Of a stretch of DNA of 41,167 nt, positions 8,655 to 16,253 are shown one piece after another (position 1 is the stretch's first letter; the number at the start of each line of letters is the position of its first letter). A model generated the notes under the pieces. It had not been told where the DNA came from and made no database searches. It saw only the letters and a list, made by a program, of their open reading frames with translations. The stretch lies in assembly GCA_903944165.1 (NCBI GenBank), contig CAJAQT010000028.1, positions 1-41,167 of the forward strand. The letters are read 5' to 3'. A program made the translations under genes and the position numbers. Origin of the DNA: an uncultured Methylococcaceae bacterium. Its GTDB lineage: Bacteria; Pseudomonadota; Gammaproteobacteria; Methylococcales; Methylomonadaceae.

Positions 8655-9251
8655 ATGCAAACAGAACCCACTATCAGTAAAAACATACAGCTCTTTCGGG
8701 AGTTTGTCAGCTACCTTCGCACCTTGCACATTGATAATCTGGAACAAAAATGGATCACCATTGCCATGGTAATTATTGCTTTTTTGGTTGGCATTATCAC
8801 CGTTGATGCCTTATTTCATGGCATTAATCCACCTAGCAAGGTGGAGACTATCGACTCAGCAAGCGCGCATTTAAGCAAAGAATTTGCTGAGGATAATTTA
8901 GGTGTGCAGCGTGATGAGAACGGCAAGATTATTGTGCGCATGGTTGCCTTACGCTATTCGTTTATTCCCAAACATCTTGAAATTCCTGCTGAAACGCCAA
9001 TTACCTTTCGTTGGGTCAGCACTGATGTGTTACATGGCGTTAATATTCCCATGACCAACATGAGCACCATGATCGTCCCTGGCTATGTGGCTGAAGTCAC
9101 CACAACGTTTCCAAAACCAGGTGAGTATCCACTGTTGTGCAATGAATATTGTGGCCTTGGTCATAATCACATGTGGAGCACTATTGCCGTTATTGCCAAA
9201 GAAGACTGGGTGGCTAAAAGCACACCGGCACCTTCTACGCTAACTAAGTGA
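8655..9251 (+). CDS. Cytochrome c oxidase subunit II, ba3 type (CuA)
   Basis: Receives electrons from cytochrome c at the binuclear CuA centre in the periplasm. 198 residues with a single N-terminal membrane helix (about 33-53), as in B-family oxidases, rather than the two helices of A-family subunit II. CuA ligands are all present: His127 (VLHGVNI), Cys162, Glu164, Cys166, His170 and Met173 in CNEYCGLGHNHM. It sits between the 47-residue peptide and subunit I with gaps of 9 and 10 bp, clearly one operon. Confidence 0.95.
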   Translation: MQTEPTISKNIQLFREFVSYLRTLHIDNLEQKWITIAMVIIAFLVGIITVDALFHGINPPSKVETIDSASAHLSKEFAEDNLGVQRDENGKIIVRMVALRYSFIPKHLEIPAETPITFRWVSTDVLHGVNIPMTNMSTMIVPGYVAEVTTTFPKPGEYPLLCNEYCGLGHNHMWSTIAVIAKEDWVAKSTPAPSTLTK

Positions 9252-9261
9252 GGAGTAGATT

Positions 9262-10887
9262 ATGAATGATACAGCAGAAAGAAAATTAATCTTATGTCAC
9301 TTATGGGTGGCATTTGCAGCATTTATCGTGGCCTGTTTTATGGGCGAATACCAAGTTTTGGAGCGCAGTGGTTTATTACCTATTTTAGAATCACCTTCCG
9401 TTTATTTTGCTTCGGTCAGTACTCACGGCGTATTAATGGCGTTTGTGTTAACTACTTTTTTCATCATGGGTTTTGGCTACGCCATTGCAAGCAGTAGCTT
9501 AAAGCAACCTATTTGGAATAAACCTTTAGCCTGGGGTGCCTTTTGGTTGGCTCTATTTGGCGTGGTATTAGCTGCGGTGCCTTTACTGTCTGGTAAAGCC
9601 TCGGTACTGTATACCTTTTATCCACCGATGGTTGGGCATGCAGCGTTTTACATCGGCGCAACCTTATTGGTTATTGGCTCTTGGATTTGGTGTGCCATCA
9701 TGTTGATCATGTTCACGCAGTGGAAAAAAGCCAACCCCTCTCAAAATGTACCATTAGCTATGTTTGCTACAGCAGCAAACGCTTTATTATGGCTGTGGGC
9801 AAGTGCTGGCGTGGCACTGGAAGTATTATTTCAATTAATTCCGTTGTCATTGGGTTGGACGGATACCATTGATCCTGGTTTAGCACGAACCTTATTTGCG
9901 TGGACTTTACATCCCATTGTGTATTTCTGGCTGATTCCTGCGTACACCGCCTTTTATGTGTTTGTCCCAAAGCAAGCGGGTGGCTTTTTATTCAGTGATG
10001 AAATGGCACGAATGGCGTTTATTGTCTTAGCGGTATTTGCCTTACCCATTGGTTTTCATCATTTGTACATGGATCCTGAACAAGCCAGCGGTTGGAAATT
10101 ATTACACGGCATCGGCACCTTTATTGTGGCGTTACCCACCTTAGTGACCGGCTTTACGGTTATTGCGTCGTTGGAAATTGCAGGCAGACTGCGCGGTGGT
10201 AAAGGTTTATTTGGCTGGCTAGGCACCTTACCGTGGGGCAACCCTATGGTGTTGGCGGTGATTTTGTCTTTATTAATGCTCATCTTTGGTGGCTTTGGTG
10301 GCATTGTTAATGCCAGTTATGCAATGAATGCAATGGTTCACAATACCGCCTGGGTTCCTGGCCATTTTCATTTAATTTTTGCGGGCACTACAGTCATTAT
10401 GTATTTTGCTGTTGCTTATTATTTATGGCCGCTGTTGGTAAGAAAACCATTGTTTTCAAACCAGCTCGCACTGCTTCAGTTATGGACGTGGTTTATTGGT
10501 ATGAGTATTTTAACAACACCTTGGCACGTCTTAGGTTTATTAGGTCAACCTCGCCGTATTTCTACCGTGGTTTACAATAATTTACTCACCCTGGCATGGA
10601 AACCTTACGAGTTAATGATGATTTTTGGTGGTTTGATTTTACTAGGTTCAGCATGCTTATTAGTCTACAACCTAGTTAAAACACAACTAACACCGTATGC
10701 AGAGCACTTTACAGATGAAATCGATTACGCTGAACCCATTCATAAAGTAGGTGTGTTACCAGAATACCTAAATGGCTTAACAGTGTGGAATAAAGTTATC
10801 GCCGTGTTAATGGCCATTAGTTTTGGCTTTCCAATCCTGCAATTCTTTTTTATGGACACTTTTGGCTCAAGCGCGTGGGGAAATTAA
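9262..10887 (+). CDS. Cytochrome c oxidase subunit I, ba3 type
   Basis: Haem-copper catalytic subunit of a B-family (ba3) oxidase, reducing oxygen to water and pumping protons, generally with high oxygen affinity. 541 residues with about 13 membrane helices. Metal ligands can be placed: His55 and His370 for low-spin haem b, His368 for the active-site haem, and His217, His266 and His267 for CuB. Tyr221 in HPIVYFWLIPAY is the residue crosslinked to a CuB histidine. The glutamate-based D-channel motif of A-family enzymes is absent, as expected. No subunit III or assembly gene follows; a dihaem cytochrome c does. Confidence 0.95.
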   Translation: MNDTAERKLILCHLWVAFAAFIVACFMGEYQVLERSGLLPILESPSVYFASVSTHGVLMAFVLTTFFIMGFGYAIASSSLKQPIWNKPLAWGAFWLALFGVVLAAVPLLSGKASVLYTFYPPMVGHAAFYIGATLLVIGSWIWCAIMLIMFTQWKKANPSQNVPLAMFATAANALLWLWASAGVALEVLFQLIPLSLGWTDTIDPGLARTLFAWTLHPIVYFWLIPAYTAFYVFVPKQAGGFLFSDEMARMAFIVLAVFALPIGFHHLYMDPEQASGWKLLHGIGTFIVALPTLVTGFTVIASLEIAGRLRGGKGLFGWLGTLPWGNPMVLAVILSLLMLIFGGFGGIVNASYAMNAMVHNTAWVPGHFHLIFAGTTVIMYFAVAYYLWPLLVRKPLFSNQLALLQLWTWFIGMSILTTPWHVLGLLGQPRRISTVVYNNLLTLAWKPYELMMIFGGLILLGSACLLVYNLVKTQLTPYAEHFTDEIDYAEPIHKVGVLPEYLNGLTVWNKVIAVLMAISFGFPILQFFFMDTFGSSAWGN

Positions 10888-10889
10888 TC

Positions 10890-11540
10890 ATGATGAACAA
10901 AATTATTCTTTTCTTAATGCTATGTATGCCTGTTGTCGTTTATGCAGAAGCGTCTTCGACTATTGCGTGGACACCAGAAACACTTAACTTTGTTAAACAT
11001 GGCAATGCTGTTAAAGGCAAAGCACTGGCGCAATCGTGTACTGGCTGTCATGGCGAACAAGGCCTCAGTGCCATGCCAGAAACGCCCTCTTTAGCAGGGC
11101 AGTTAGCCACCTACACTTACAAACAGCTGCGAGATTATGCCAATAATCTGCGCAGCAATCCAACTATGTCAGCAATGGTGCAAGGGCTAAATGCACAGGA
11201 TTCGGCTGATTTAGCCGTCTGGTTTAGCACCTTGCCAGCCAGTCTTGGCGCGACCAGTAATCCAACACCCAACGCTGAAAAACTGGTGCAGCAAGGCGAT
11301 GGTAAACGCATTATACCGCCGTGCGCAGTGTGCCATGGGGCAAACGGGCAGGGTGAAAAAATGGACATTCCCGCGTTAACAGGGCAGCGTGGCGATTATC
11401 TCATTAAAACCCTTTTGGACTATAAATCAGGACAACGCCATAACGATGTTTACAGCCGTATGCGTGTGATAGCTCAGCAGCTTAAAGAATCAGAAATCAA
11501 TGAGTTAGCTAAGTATTATCAACACACACCAAAACCATAA
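10890..11540 (+). CDS. Dihaem cytochrome c, c4-like, probable electron donor of the oxidase
   Basis: Periplasmic electron carrier, 216 residues. A cleavable signal (MMNKIILFLMLCMPVVVYAEA) precedes two class I cytochrome c domains with CTGCH at residues 50-54 and CAVCH at 145-149. Distal methionines fit NPTMSAMVQGL in the first domain and YSRMRVIAQQL in the second, the cytochrome c4 pattern. An in-frame GTG at 10875 lies inside subunit I and is unlikely; the start is ATG 10890 or 10893, two bases after the subunit I stop. As the last gene of the operon it very likely donates to CuA. Confidence 0.93.
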   Translation: MMNKIILFLMLCMPVVVYAEASSTIAWTPETLNFVKHGNAVKGKALAQSCTGCHGEQGLSAMPETPSLAGQLATYTYKQLRDYANNLRSNPTMSAMVQGLNAQDSADLAVWFSTLPASLGATSNPTPNAEKLVQQGDGKRIIPPCAVCHGANGQGEKMDIPALTGQRGDYLIKTLLDYKSGQRHNDVYSRMRVIAQQLKESEINELAKYYQHTPKP

Positions 11541-11552
11541 TCATAACGACAC

Positions 11553-11593
11553 CCCCTGCTTTCCTTATAAAGACTTCCCAAAGAAGGCAGGGG
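11553..11593 (+). terminator. Hairpin after the oxidase operon, possible weak terminator
   Basis: CCCCTGC (11553-11559) pairs with GCAGGGG (11587-11593) across a loop that also holds a partial TTTCCTT/AAGAAGG extension. No U run follows, so it may be a transcript end stabiliser rather than a true intrinsic terminator. Confidence 0.4.
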
Positions 11594-11617
11594 TAAACAT
11601 AGTCGCTAAAGATTATA

Positions 11618-11646
11618 TTGACGCAGCAGGCAATATAAACCATAAT
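11618..11646 (+). promoter_or_regulatory. Sigma70-type promoter of the bacteriohemerythrin gene
   Basis: TTGACG (11618-11623) and CATAAT (11641-11646) with a 17-base spacer, five of six matches in each box. It is 41 bases upstream of the ATG and downstream of the oxidase hairpin, so the gene can be expressed on its own. Confidence 0.6.
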
Positions 11647-11687
11647 TTTTACGAGGTTAATTATAATAAAACACATTGGAGAAGAGC

Positions 11688-12086
11688 ATGGCTTTAATTA
11701 CTTGGACAGCAGAACAGTTTGCTACACATGTTGGTTTCGCAGACGATGAACATAAAATTTTGTTCGATAAGCTCAATAACTTATATGACTTAGCAATAGG
11801 TGGCGCAGCACGTTCTGAAATCGGTGCACAATTGGATGATTTGATTGCTTATGTGGTGGGACATTTTGCTCATGAAGAGAAAGAAATGATAGCTAAAGCC
11901 TATTCTGGCTATGAGCGTCATAAACAAGAGCACGAAGCGTTAATCGGTATTTGTGGTGGCTTACAAACTAAATTTCACGCGGGTGAAGCTGAAGTAACTG
12001 AAGAAGTAGGTCAATTAGTTAAAGGTTGGTTAGACAGCCATATTCCTACCTATGACATGGCGTATGCGAACGCGTTAAATAGCTAA
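11688..12086 (+). CDS. Bacteriohemerythrin, single domain
   Basis: Soluble non-haem diiron oxygen-binding protein of 132 residues. All seven iron ligands are present: His22 (DDEHKILF), His59 and Glu63 (HFAHE), His78 and His82 (HKQEH), His118 and Asp123 (HIPTYD). The ATG at 11688 follows GGAGAAGAG; an in-frame TTG at 11676 lies within that ribosome site and is rejected. Position next to the high-affinity oxidase suggests oxygen delivery or storage for respiration under low oxygen, as proposed for bacteriohemerythrins of methanotrophs. That link is inference. Confidence 0.95.
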   Translation: MALITWTAEQFATHVGFADDEHKILFDKLNNLYDLAIGGAARSEIGAQLDDLIAYVVGHFAHEEKEMIAKAYSGYERHKQEHEALIGICGGLQTKFHAGEAEVTEEVGQLVKGWLDSHIPTYDMAYANALNS

Positions 12087-12135
12087 AAAACGACTCAACT
12101 CGCACATAATCTCAGAGAACGCTTAAACACCTCAC

Positions 12136-12170
12136 AGGCTTGCGAAGTCATTGCGTCGCAAGCCTTTTTT
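12136..12170 (+). terminator. Intrinsic terminator of the bacteriohemerythrin gene
   Basis: A perfect 10-bp stem (AGGCTTGCGA at 12136-12145, TCGCAAGCCT at 12156-12165) with a 10-base loop is followed directly by five T. The U run is on the plus strand only. Confidence 0.92.
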
Positions 12171-12270
12171 ATGTCCACTAAAACCACCACTCACCCAGAC
12201 AGACCAAATCAGGAACGCAGGGCTTTATCTACTAACAAACTAAGCGTGCACTTCACGCGTCATAAGTTAT

Positions 12271-12840
12271 TTATGCTGCTTTGCCTTTTGTAAGCACAAA
12301 CCCAACGGGAGCTTTGGGATTTATTGAATGACTCATCATTATTTCTACAGCGAATTCTTCTGTAGCGCGTTGCTGACAAAACTCAGTCACTGCGCGGCAT
12401 TCTTCTGCACCGCCTGAATGCCCAGGATAAGCAATAATGGTAAGAATGCCGTCTGGCATGAGCACTTGGCAGGCGGCATGCAATGCCACCAAGGTAGAAG
12501 TAGTGTGCGTAATAATGTGTTGATTTCCGCCAGGCAAATAGCCCAAATTAAACATACAAGCGCGAATTCTTCCGTGTGCTGACATCGGTAAATAGTTAAG
12601 TAAATCTGCATGATTAGCCTGATACAGTGTCAGTGCTGATGACGTAATATGTTGTTGCACATGATCTATGGACTCTGCCTGAATATCAAACCCAAACACA
12701 CGACCTGTCTCACCAACGGCGGTAACTAAAAAGGCCGTATCCTGACCCTTACCTAAGGTGGCATCAATGACCCAATCGCCTTTTTGAATGCGCTCTAAGA
12801 GCTTGGTCTGAACGGTTTTAACAAGGGAAATGGCGGTCAT
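12271..12840 (-). CDS. YtqB/MnmM-like SAM methyltransferase, probable tRNA U34 methylation
   Basis: 189-residue class I methyltransferase of the rRNA_methylase (PF06962) family. The SAM motif DATLGKGQDT and the family hallmark NLGYLPGG are both present. B. subtilis YtqB (MnmM) methylates nm5(s2)U34 of tRNA to mnm5(s2)U. The frame is open up to 12945, but the upstream part lies inside the oxidoreductase gene and is not family-like; the ATG at 12838-12840 gives MTAISLVKTVQ, as expected for the family start. It overlaps the preceding gene by 23 bases, so translation is probably coupled. Together the pair looks functionally like MnmC (see findings). Confidence 0.85.
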   Translation of the reverse strand: MTAISLVKTVQTKLLERIQKGDWVIDATLGKGQDTAFLVTAVGETGRVFGFDIQAESIDHVQQHITSSALTLYQANHADLLNYLPMSAHGRIRACMFNLGYLPGGNQHIITHTTSTLVALHAACQVLMPDGILTIIAYPGHSGGAEECRAVTEFCQQRATEEFAVEIMMSHSINPKAPVGFVLTKGKAA

Positions 12841-13876
12841 AAAAGCGCTGAATGTCGGCTGGAAATGCTGTGTGTTGAGTGACTGCTTTGGCAAATTGCT
12901 GTGCGTACCACGGCATGTATAAACTACCTTTAGCGCCAAAGCCATTAAAAATAAGCAGTTGCGAATGGTGCGGATGTCGACCTAAAAAAGGTTGTTTATC
13001 GCGGGTGCATGGACGAATATGGGCATCATGTTGCAGGCAAGTAAACGTGTCAACGTGTGCATTAACTGTGCGTAAGGCATGCAATAACGCCTCTTTTGCT
13101 GCGGCGGTGGGCAAGGTATTTAAACATTGATGACTAAACGTTGCCCCCACTCTAAGGTGTTGCGATTGGAGCGGCAACGCCCAATGCCCATAATTGATTA
13201 TCGTCTTGGGTTGCTCGCGGTCATGACGTAAACTTAAAATCTCCCCTTTAGCTAATTGAAAAGGCAGCCACGAAAACCAAGGGTTCTCAGCACCCAAATA
13301 ACCTTCGCAAAAAATAACGTGTTTGGGAGTAAAATTTTGCCAGCGTAACTGTGGCGTTATCTGCAAACTACTGTAATCAACGTGTGCGGACAAATAACTG
13401 TCACGTTGACATAAAAAAGATTTAATACTCGCTAGCAGTTTAGGTAACAAGACGTATCCCGTGTGCTGTTGATATGCATAAGCGTAACTCTGAAAGTCAG
13501 CCAAAGCGTGGCCACGGGCACAGTCACTAAAATAGCCTTGATAAGGTGCTTGGGTAAGTCGCTGCTGCACGTGCTGGTAAGCGACTTCATTAGGCAATAA
13601 ACGTAGCATGGGGGTCGCGACAAATACCTCATGATGAAAAACATCAGCCAAGTGCTGATACAGCTGACGTGCTGCGGGCAGTAATCGCTCTATTTCGTCT
13701 GCTAACACAAAGCGCATCCCCGCTATGGGATTGATTATTCCTGCGGCTATTTTGGACGCATTATTGTGTTCAGGATCAACCACCATGACTGAATGATTAC
13801 GGGAAATTAACTCCCATGCCAGCAAACTGCCTGCTAAGCCCTGACCAATAATCAAATAATCTATAGGTCTACTCAT
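12818..13876 (-). CDS. DAO-family FAD oxidoreductase, similar to the MnmC oxidase domain
   Basis: 352 residues. N-terminal dinucleotide fold: IIGQGLAGS with Gly11, Gly13, Gly16, then an acid at the end of strand two (VVDPEHN). GIINPIAGMRF follows, and near the C-terminus HIRPCTRDKQPFLG and NGFGAKGSLYMP, which line up with GVRCATRDHLPMVG and the GSRGLCSAP segment of E. coli MnmC as I recall it. The MnmC oxidase domain removes the carboxymethyl group of cmnm5(s2)U34. Other DAO enzymes such as glycine oxidase are possible. The better start is ATG 13876 (TGATG with the upstream stop); an in-frame GTG is one codon earlier. The downstream methyltransferase makes a tRNA role more likely. Confidence 0.82.
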   Translation of the reverse strand: MSRPIDYLIIGQGLAGSLLAWELISRNHSVMVVDPEHNNASKIAAGIINPIAGMRFVLADEIERLLPAARQLYQHLADVFHHEVFVATPMLRLLPNEVAYQHVQQRLTQAPYQGYFSDCARGHALADFQSYAYAYQQHTGYVLLPKLLASIKSFLCQRDSYLSAHVDYSSLQITPQLRWQNFTPKHVIFCEGYLGAENPWFSWLPFQLAKGEILSLRHDREQPKTIINYGHWALPLQSQHLRVGATFSHQCLNTLPTAAAKEALLHALRTVNAHVDTFTCLQHDAHIRPCTRDKQPFLGRHPHHSQLLIFNGFGAKGSLYMPWYAQQFAKAVTQHTAFPADIQRFYDRHFPC

Positions 13877-15990
13877 CACTTACGCATAATACGCATCAAC
13901 ACAATAATACTTATTACTACCCCTAAACTAATTCCGATAGGCCATAGCACGGGTTGATTCCATTCCGTGCGTTGCTGCGCTCTTGCTTGGCTATCAATGC
14001 GCACATATTTCAGTTGATTATTGGCCATTAGATTCAATTTAATATTTTCATACCAACGATGATACAGCGAAAATGTTTTGGGATGAAAACCAAATACCCA
14101 TGGTGAGTCTTGTCGAATCAGTGCTTGTAATTGCTGAATAATGGCATAACGTTCTGAGCTATTATCCATATTACGCATGGTTTCAAATAAACGATCAAAC
14201 TCAGGGTTTTGATAATTGCTGGCATTTTCACCCCCATATTTCACTTTGGCATTACCGCCATACAATAAAAAGAAAAAGTTTTCTGGGTCGGGGTAGTCGG
14301 CATTCCACCCCCACACAAAAATTTGCGCATTGCCAGAGCGCATTTTTTCTTGAAAGCGATTGTAATCCGTTGCACGAATAACCAAGGTAATGCCTAATTT
14401 TTCAAATTGTTTTCGATACCAATTCATCATGGGTCTATCATCAATGCTGGCGGACATGGTATCGAAATACAAAATCAACGGCGCATTAGTTTTGGGATCA
14501 ATGCCATTTGCATAGCCTGCTTCGTGCATAAGTTGCCGTGCTTTAGTCAGTGATTTACGCTGTGGCGACTGCTTCACAACATCATAAACAACAGTATTAA
14601 TTCCCGCATCCCCTTCCGCATAGCCAAAAATTCCTGGTGGTAACGCACCTTGCGCTGGAAAGCCACGCCCATTTCTAAAAATAGCGATGAACTCTTCAAA
14701 ATCTACGGCAATGGCAATGGCTTGCCGTAATTTTTTTGCCGTCTCACTATGACCGCCAACGGTTGCATCGAGCATATTAAAGCCCATATAAAAGCTGGAA
14801 GTTTCCACCCCAGTTTGTAACTGTATGCCCTTTTCACGCATGGTGTCAGTTAACGTCATCCCGCCTGCAGCATTATATTGAATGGCTTGATCGAAGCTAT
14901 CAGACGCAATTCCCGAAGCATCGTAATAGCCTTGTAAGAATTTAGTCCAATAAGGGATGGTTTCTTTTTCTAAGGTAAAGACTATTTTATCTATAAATGG
15001 CAAGCGTTTACCCGCATCGTTAAGTAAGCCAATGCTCACATCATTGGGCTCACCTTCTGTAGGGAAGGTTTCTACATGGAAATTAGGATTCTTTACTAAG
15101 GTCATCCTACGGTTAGGATTATTTTCGGCAAGATAATAAGCACCCGTACCTAAGGGAAACCAGTCTAAGGTAATATTTTTTTCATTAAGCCCCGCTTGAT
15201 AATAAAATGCCTCGGCTTCCCAAGGCATCGGTGCAAAAAATGGCATCGCAAGCCAATAGATAAATTGCGGATATTTACCCTTAATTCGAATACGGTATTG
15301 ATACTTGCCCAATGCTGTCACGCCAGATAGGGGCATTGATCTAAACGTAGCAAGTGGCGTTTGTGGGCTGAGTTGTTGGCTAAAATCAGTAAACCCGACA
15401 AGGTAATTTTTCATCATTTCAGCAATCGGAGATTGCACTTTTGGATTAGCTAAGCGTTTAATTTGATAGACATAATCCTCAGCAATTAATTCACGCGAAC
15501 CCGTTTCTGGGAAATCCTGTAAATTTTCAAGTGAATTGGTTTCTGCCACACTTAAATGATGATAGCGATACTCACCCTGCTTATTTTTAGCTAAGGCAGG
15601 ATGCGGTTGATAGTAAATATTGGGTTTTATAGTAATAATATAATCAGTAAACGCAATATGTGAGGCTGCACTATCTGCGGGTAACTCCTGTAGTTGTTTG
15701 TCTAAATACACCAGCTCAGGCATTTTTTGTGCGGTAAGTGGCGTTAATTGATAAGGTCGCTTAAGGTAATGATATTGAAACGGCGGCTCATAAATTTGCG
15801 CCACAAAGGTATATTCATTTGAACTATACGCGGAGGCTGGGTCTAAATGCTTAGGCCGCTCAGAAAATGAACTATATAACACCTGTTGCGTAGTATCGCT
15901 ATACCGATAAGGATTATTTGCCTGATCGGAGGTGCACGCGCCGGCAAGTAAAGATAGCATTAATAAAACACCACGGATAAATCTGGTCAT
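13876..15990 (-). CDS. Family 5 extracellular solute-binding lipoprotein with C-terminal membrane helix
   Basis: 704 residues, resembling peptide-binding proteins of ABC importers (SBP_bac_5). A lipoprotein signal ends in LLAGAC (Cys19). Family landmarks include YSSFSERPKHLDPASAYSS, VETFPTEGEPNDV and WGWNADYPDPENFFFLLYG. It is longer than the usual 530-600 residues, and its last 25 residues form a membrane helix followed by a basic end (LGVVISIIVLMRIMRK), giving two membrane anchors. No permease or ATPase gene is adjacent; instead it is first in an overlapping operon with the oxidoreductase and methyltransferase. It may be a stand-alone binding protein, or serve a transporter encoded elsewhere. 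Confidence 0.88.
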   Translation of the reverse strand: MTRFIRGVLLMLSLLAGACTSDQANNPYRYSDTTQQVLYSSFSERPKHLDPASAYSSNEYTFVAQIYEPPFQYHYLKRPYQLTPLTAQKMPELVYLDKQLQELPADSAASHIAFTDYIITIKPNIYYQPHPALAKNKQGEYRYHHLSVAETNSLENLQDFPETGSRELIAEDYVYQIKRLANPKVQSPIAEMMKNYLVGFTDFSQQLSPQTPLATFRSMPLSGVTALGKYQYRIRIKGKYPQFIYWLAMPFFAPMPWEAEAFYYQAGLNEKNITLDWFPLGTGAYYLAENNPNRRMTLVKNPNFHVETFPTEGEPNDVSIGLLNDAGKRLPFIDKIVFTLEKETIPYWTKFLQGYYDASGIASDSFDQAIQYNAAGGMTLTDTMREKGIQLQTGVETSSFYMGFNMLDATVGGHSETAKKLRQAIAIAVDFEEFIAIFRNGRGFPAQGALPPGIFGYAEGDAGINTVVYDVVKQSPQRKSLTKARQLMHEAGYANGIDPKTNAPLILYFDTMSASIDDRPMMNWYRKQFEKLGITLVIRATDYNRFQEKMRSGNAQIFVWGWNADYPDPENFFFLLYGGNAKVKYGGENASNYQNPEFDRLFETMRNMDNSSERYAIIQQLQALIRQDSPWVFGFHPKTFSLYHRWYENIKLNLMANNQLKYVRIDSQARAQQRTEWNQPVLWPIGISLGVVISIIVLMRIMRK

Positions 15991-16170
15991 TGAATAATAT
16001 AACTGTGCAAAGTGTAAGATAACGTTAGCCTGAATTCATATATTAAGTGCATAAGTTCTGCCCGTAATAGTTAGCAATATGCTGCATTGAATTAAATCAA
16101 GACATAGCTGTAAAGTAAACTTTTATACACAGGGTTAACGTTTTTCTTAAGCAACAACATTCTATTCTCT

Positions 16171-16200
16171 TAAAATAAGTCATGTTATTTTAGCTTGACA
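16171..16200 (+). promoter_or_regulatory. Palindrome next to a perfect -35 box upstream of the CNNM gene
   Basis: The arms TAAAATAA (16171-16178) and TTATTTTA (16185-16192) form a perfect 8-bp inverted repeat with a 6-base spacer. A consensus TTGACA lies three bases later at 16195-16200. The -10 region is poor (AAACTA at the 17-base spacing). A repressor or activator operator for the downstream transporter gene is possible; the regulator is unknown. Confidence 0.35.
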
Positions 16201-16253
16201 AAAAATCTCCATAGTAGAAACTAAAGGCGTTTTAATTACTCGCGAGTTCCATT

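Noticed and set aside
10875-10889. GTG start for the cytochrome c gene
   Set aside because: It lies inside the oxidase subunit I gene; the ATG at 10890 gives a clean signal peptide.
12841-12945. Longer N-terminus for the YtqB-like methyltransferase
   Set aside because: The extension is the other frame of the oxidoreductase gene and does not resemble the family; the ATG at 12840 gives the standard start.
13876-15990. Complete peptide ABC transporter operon
   Set aside because: Neighbouring genes are not permeases or ATPases; only the binding protein is present.
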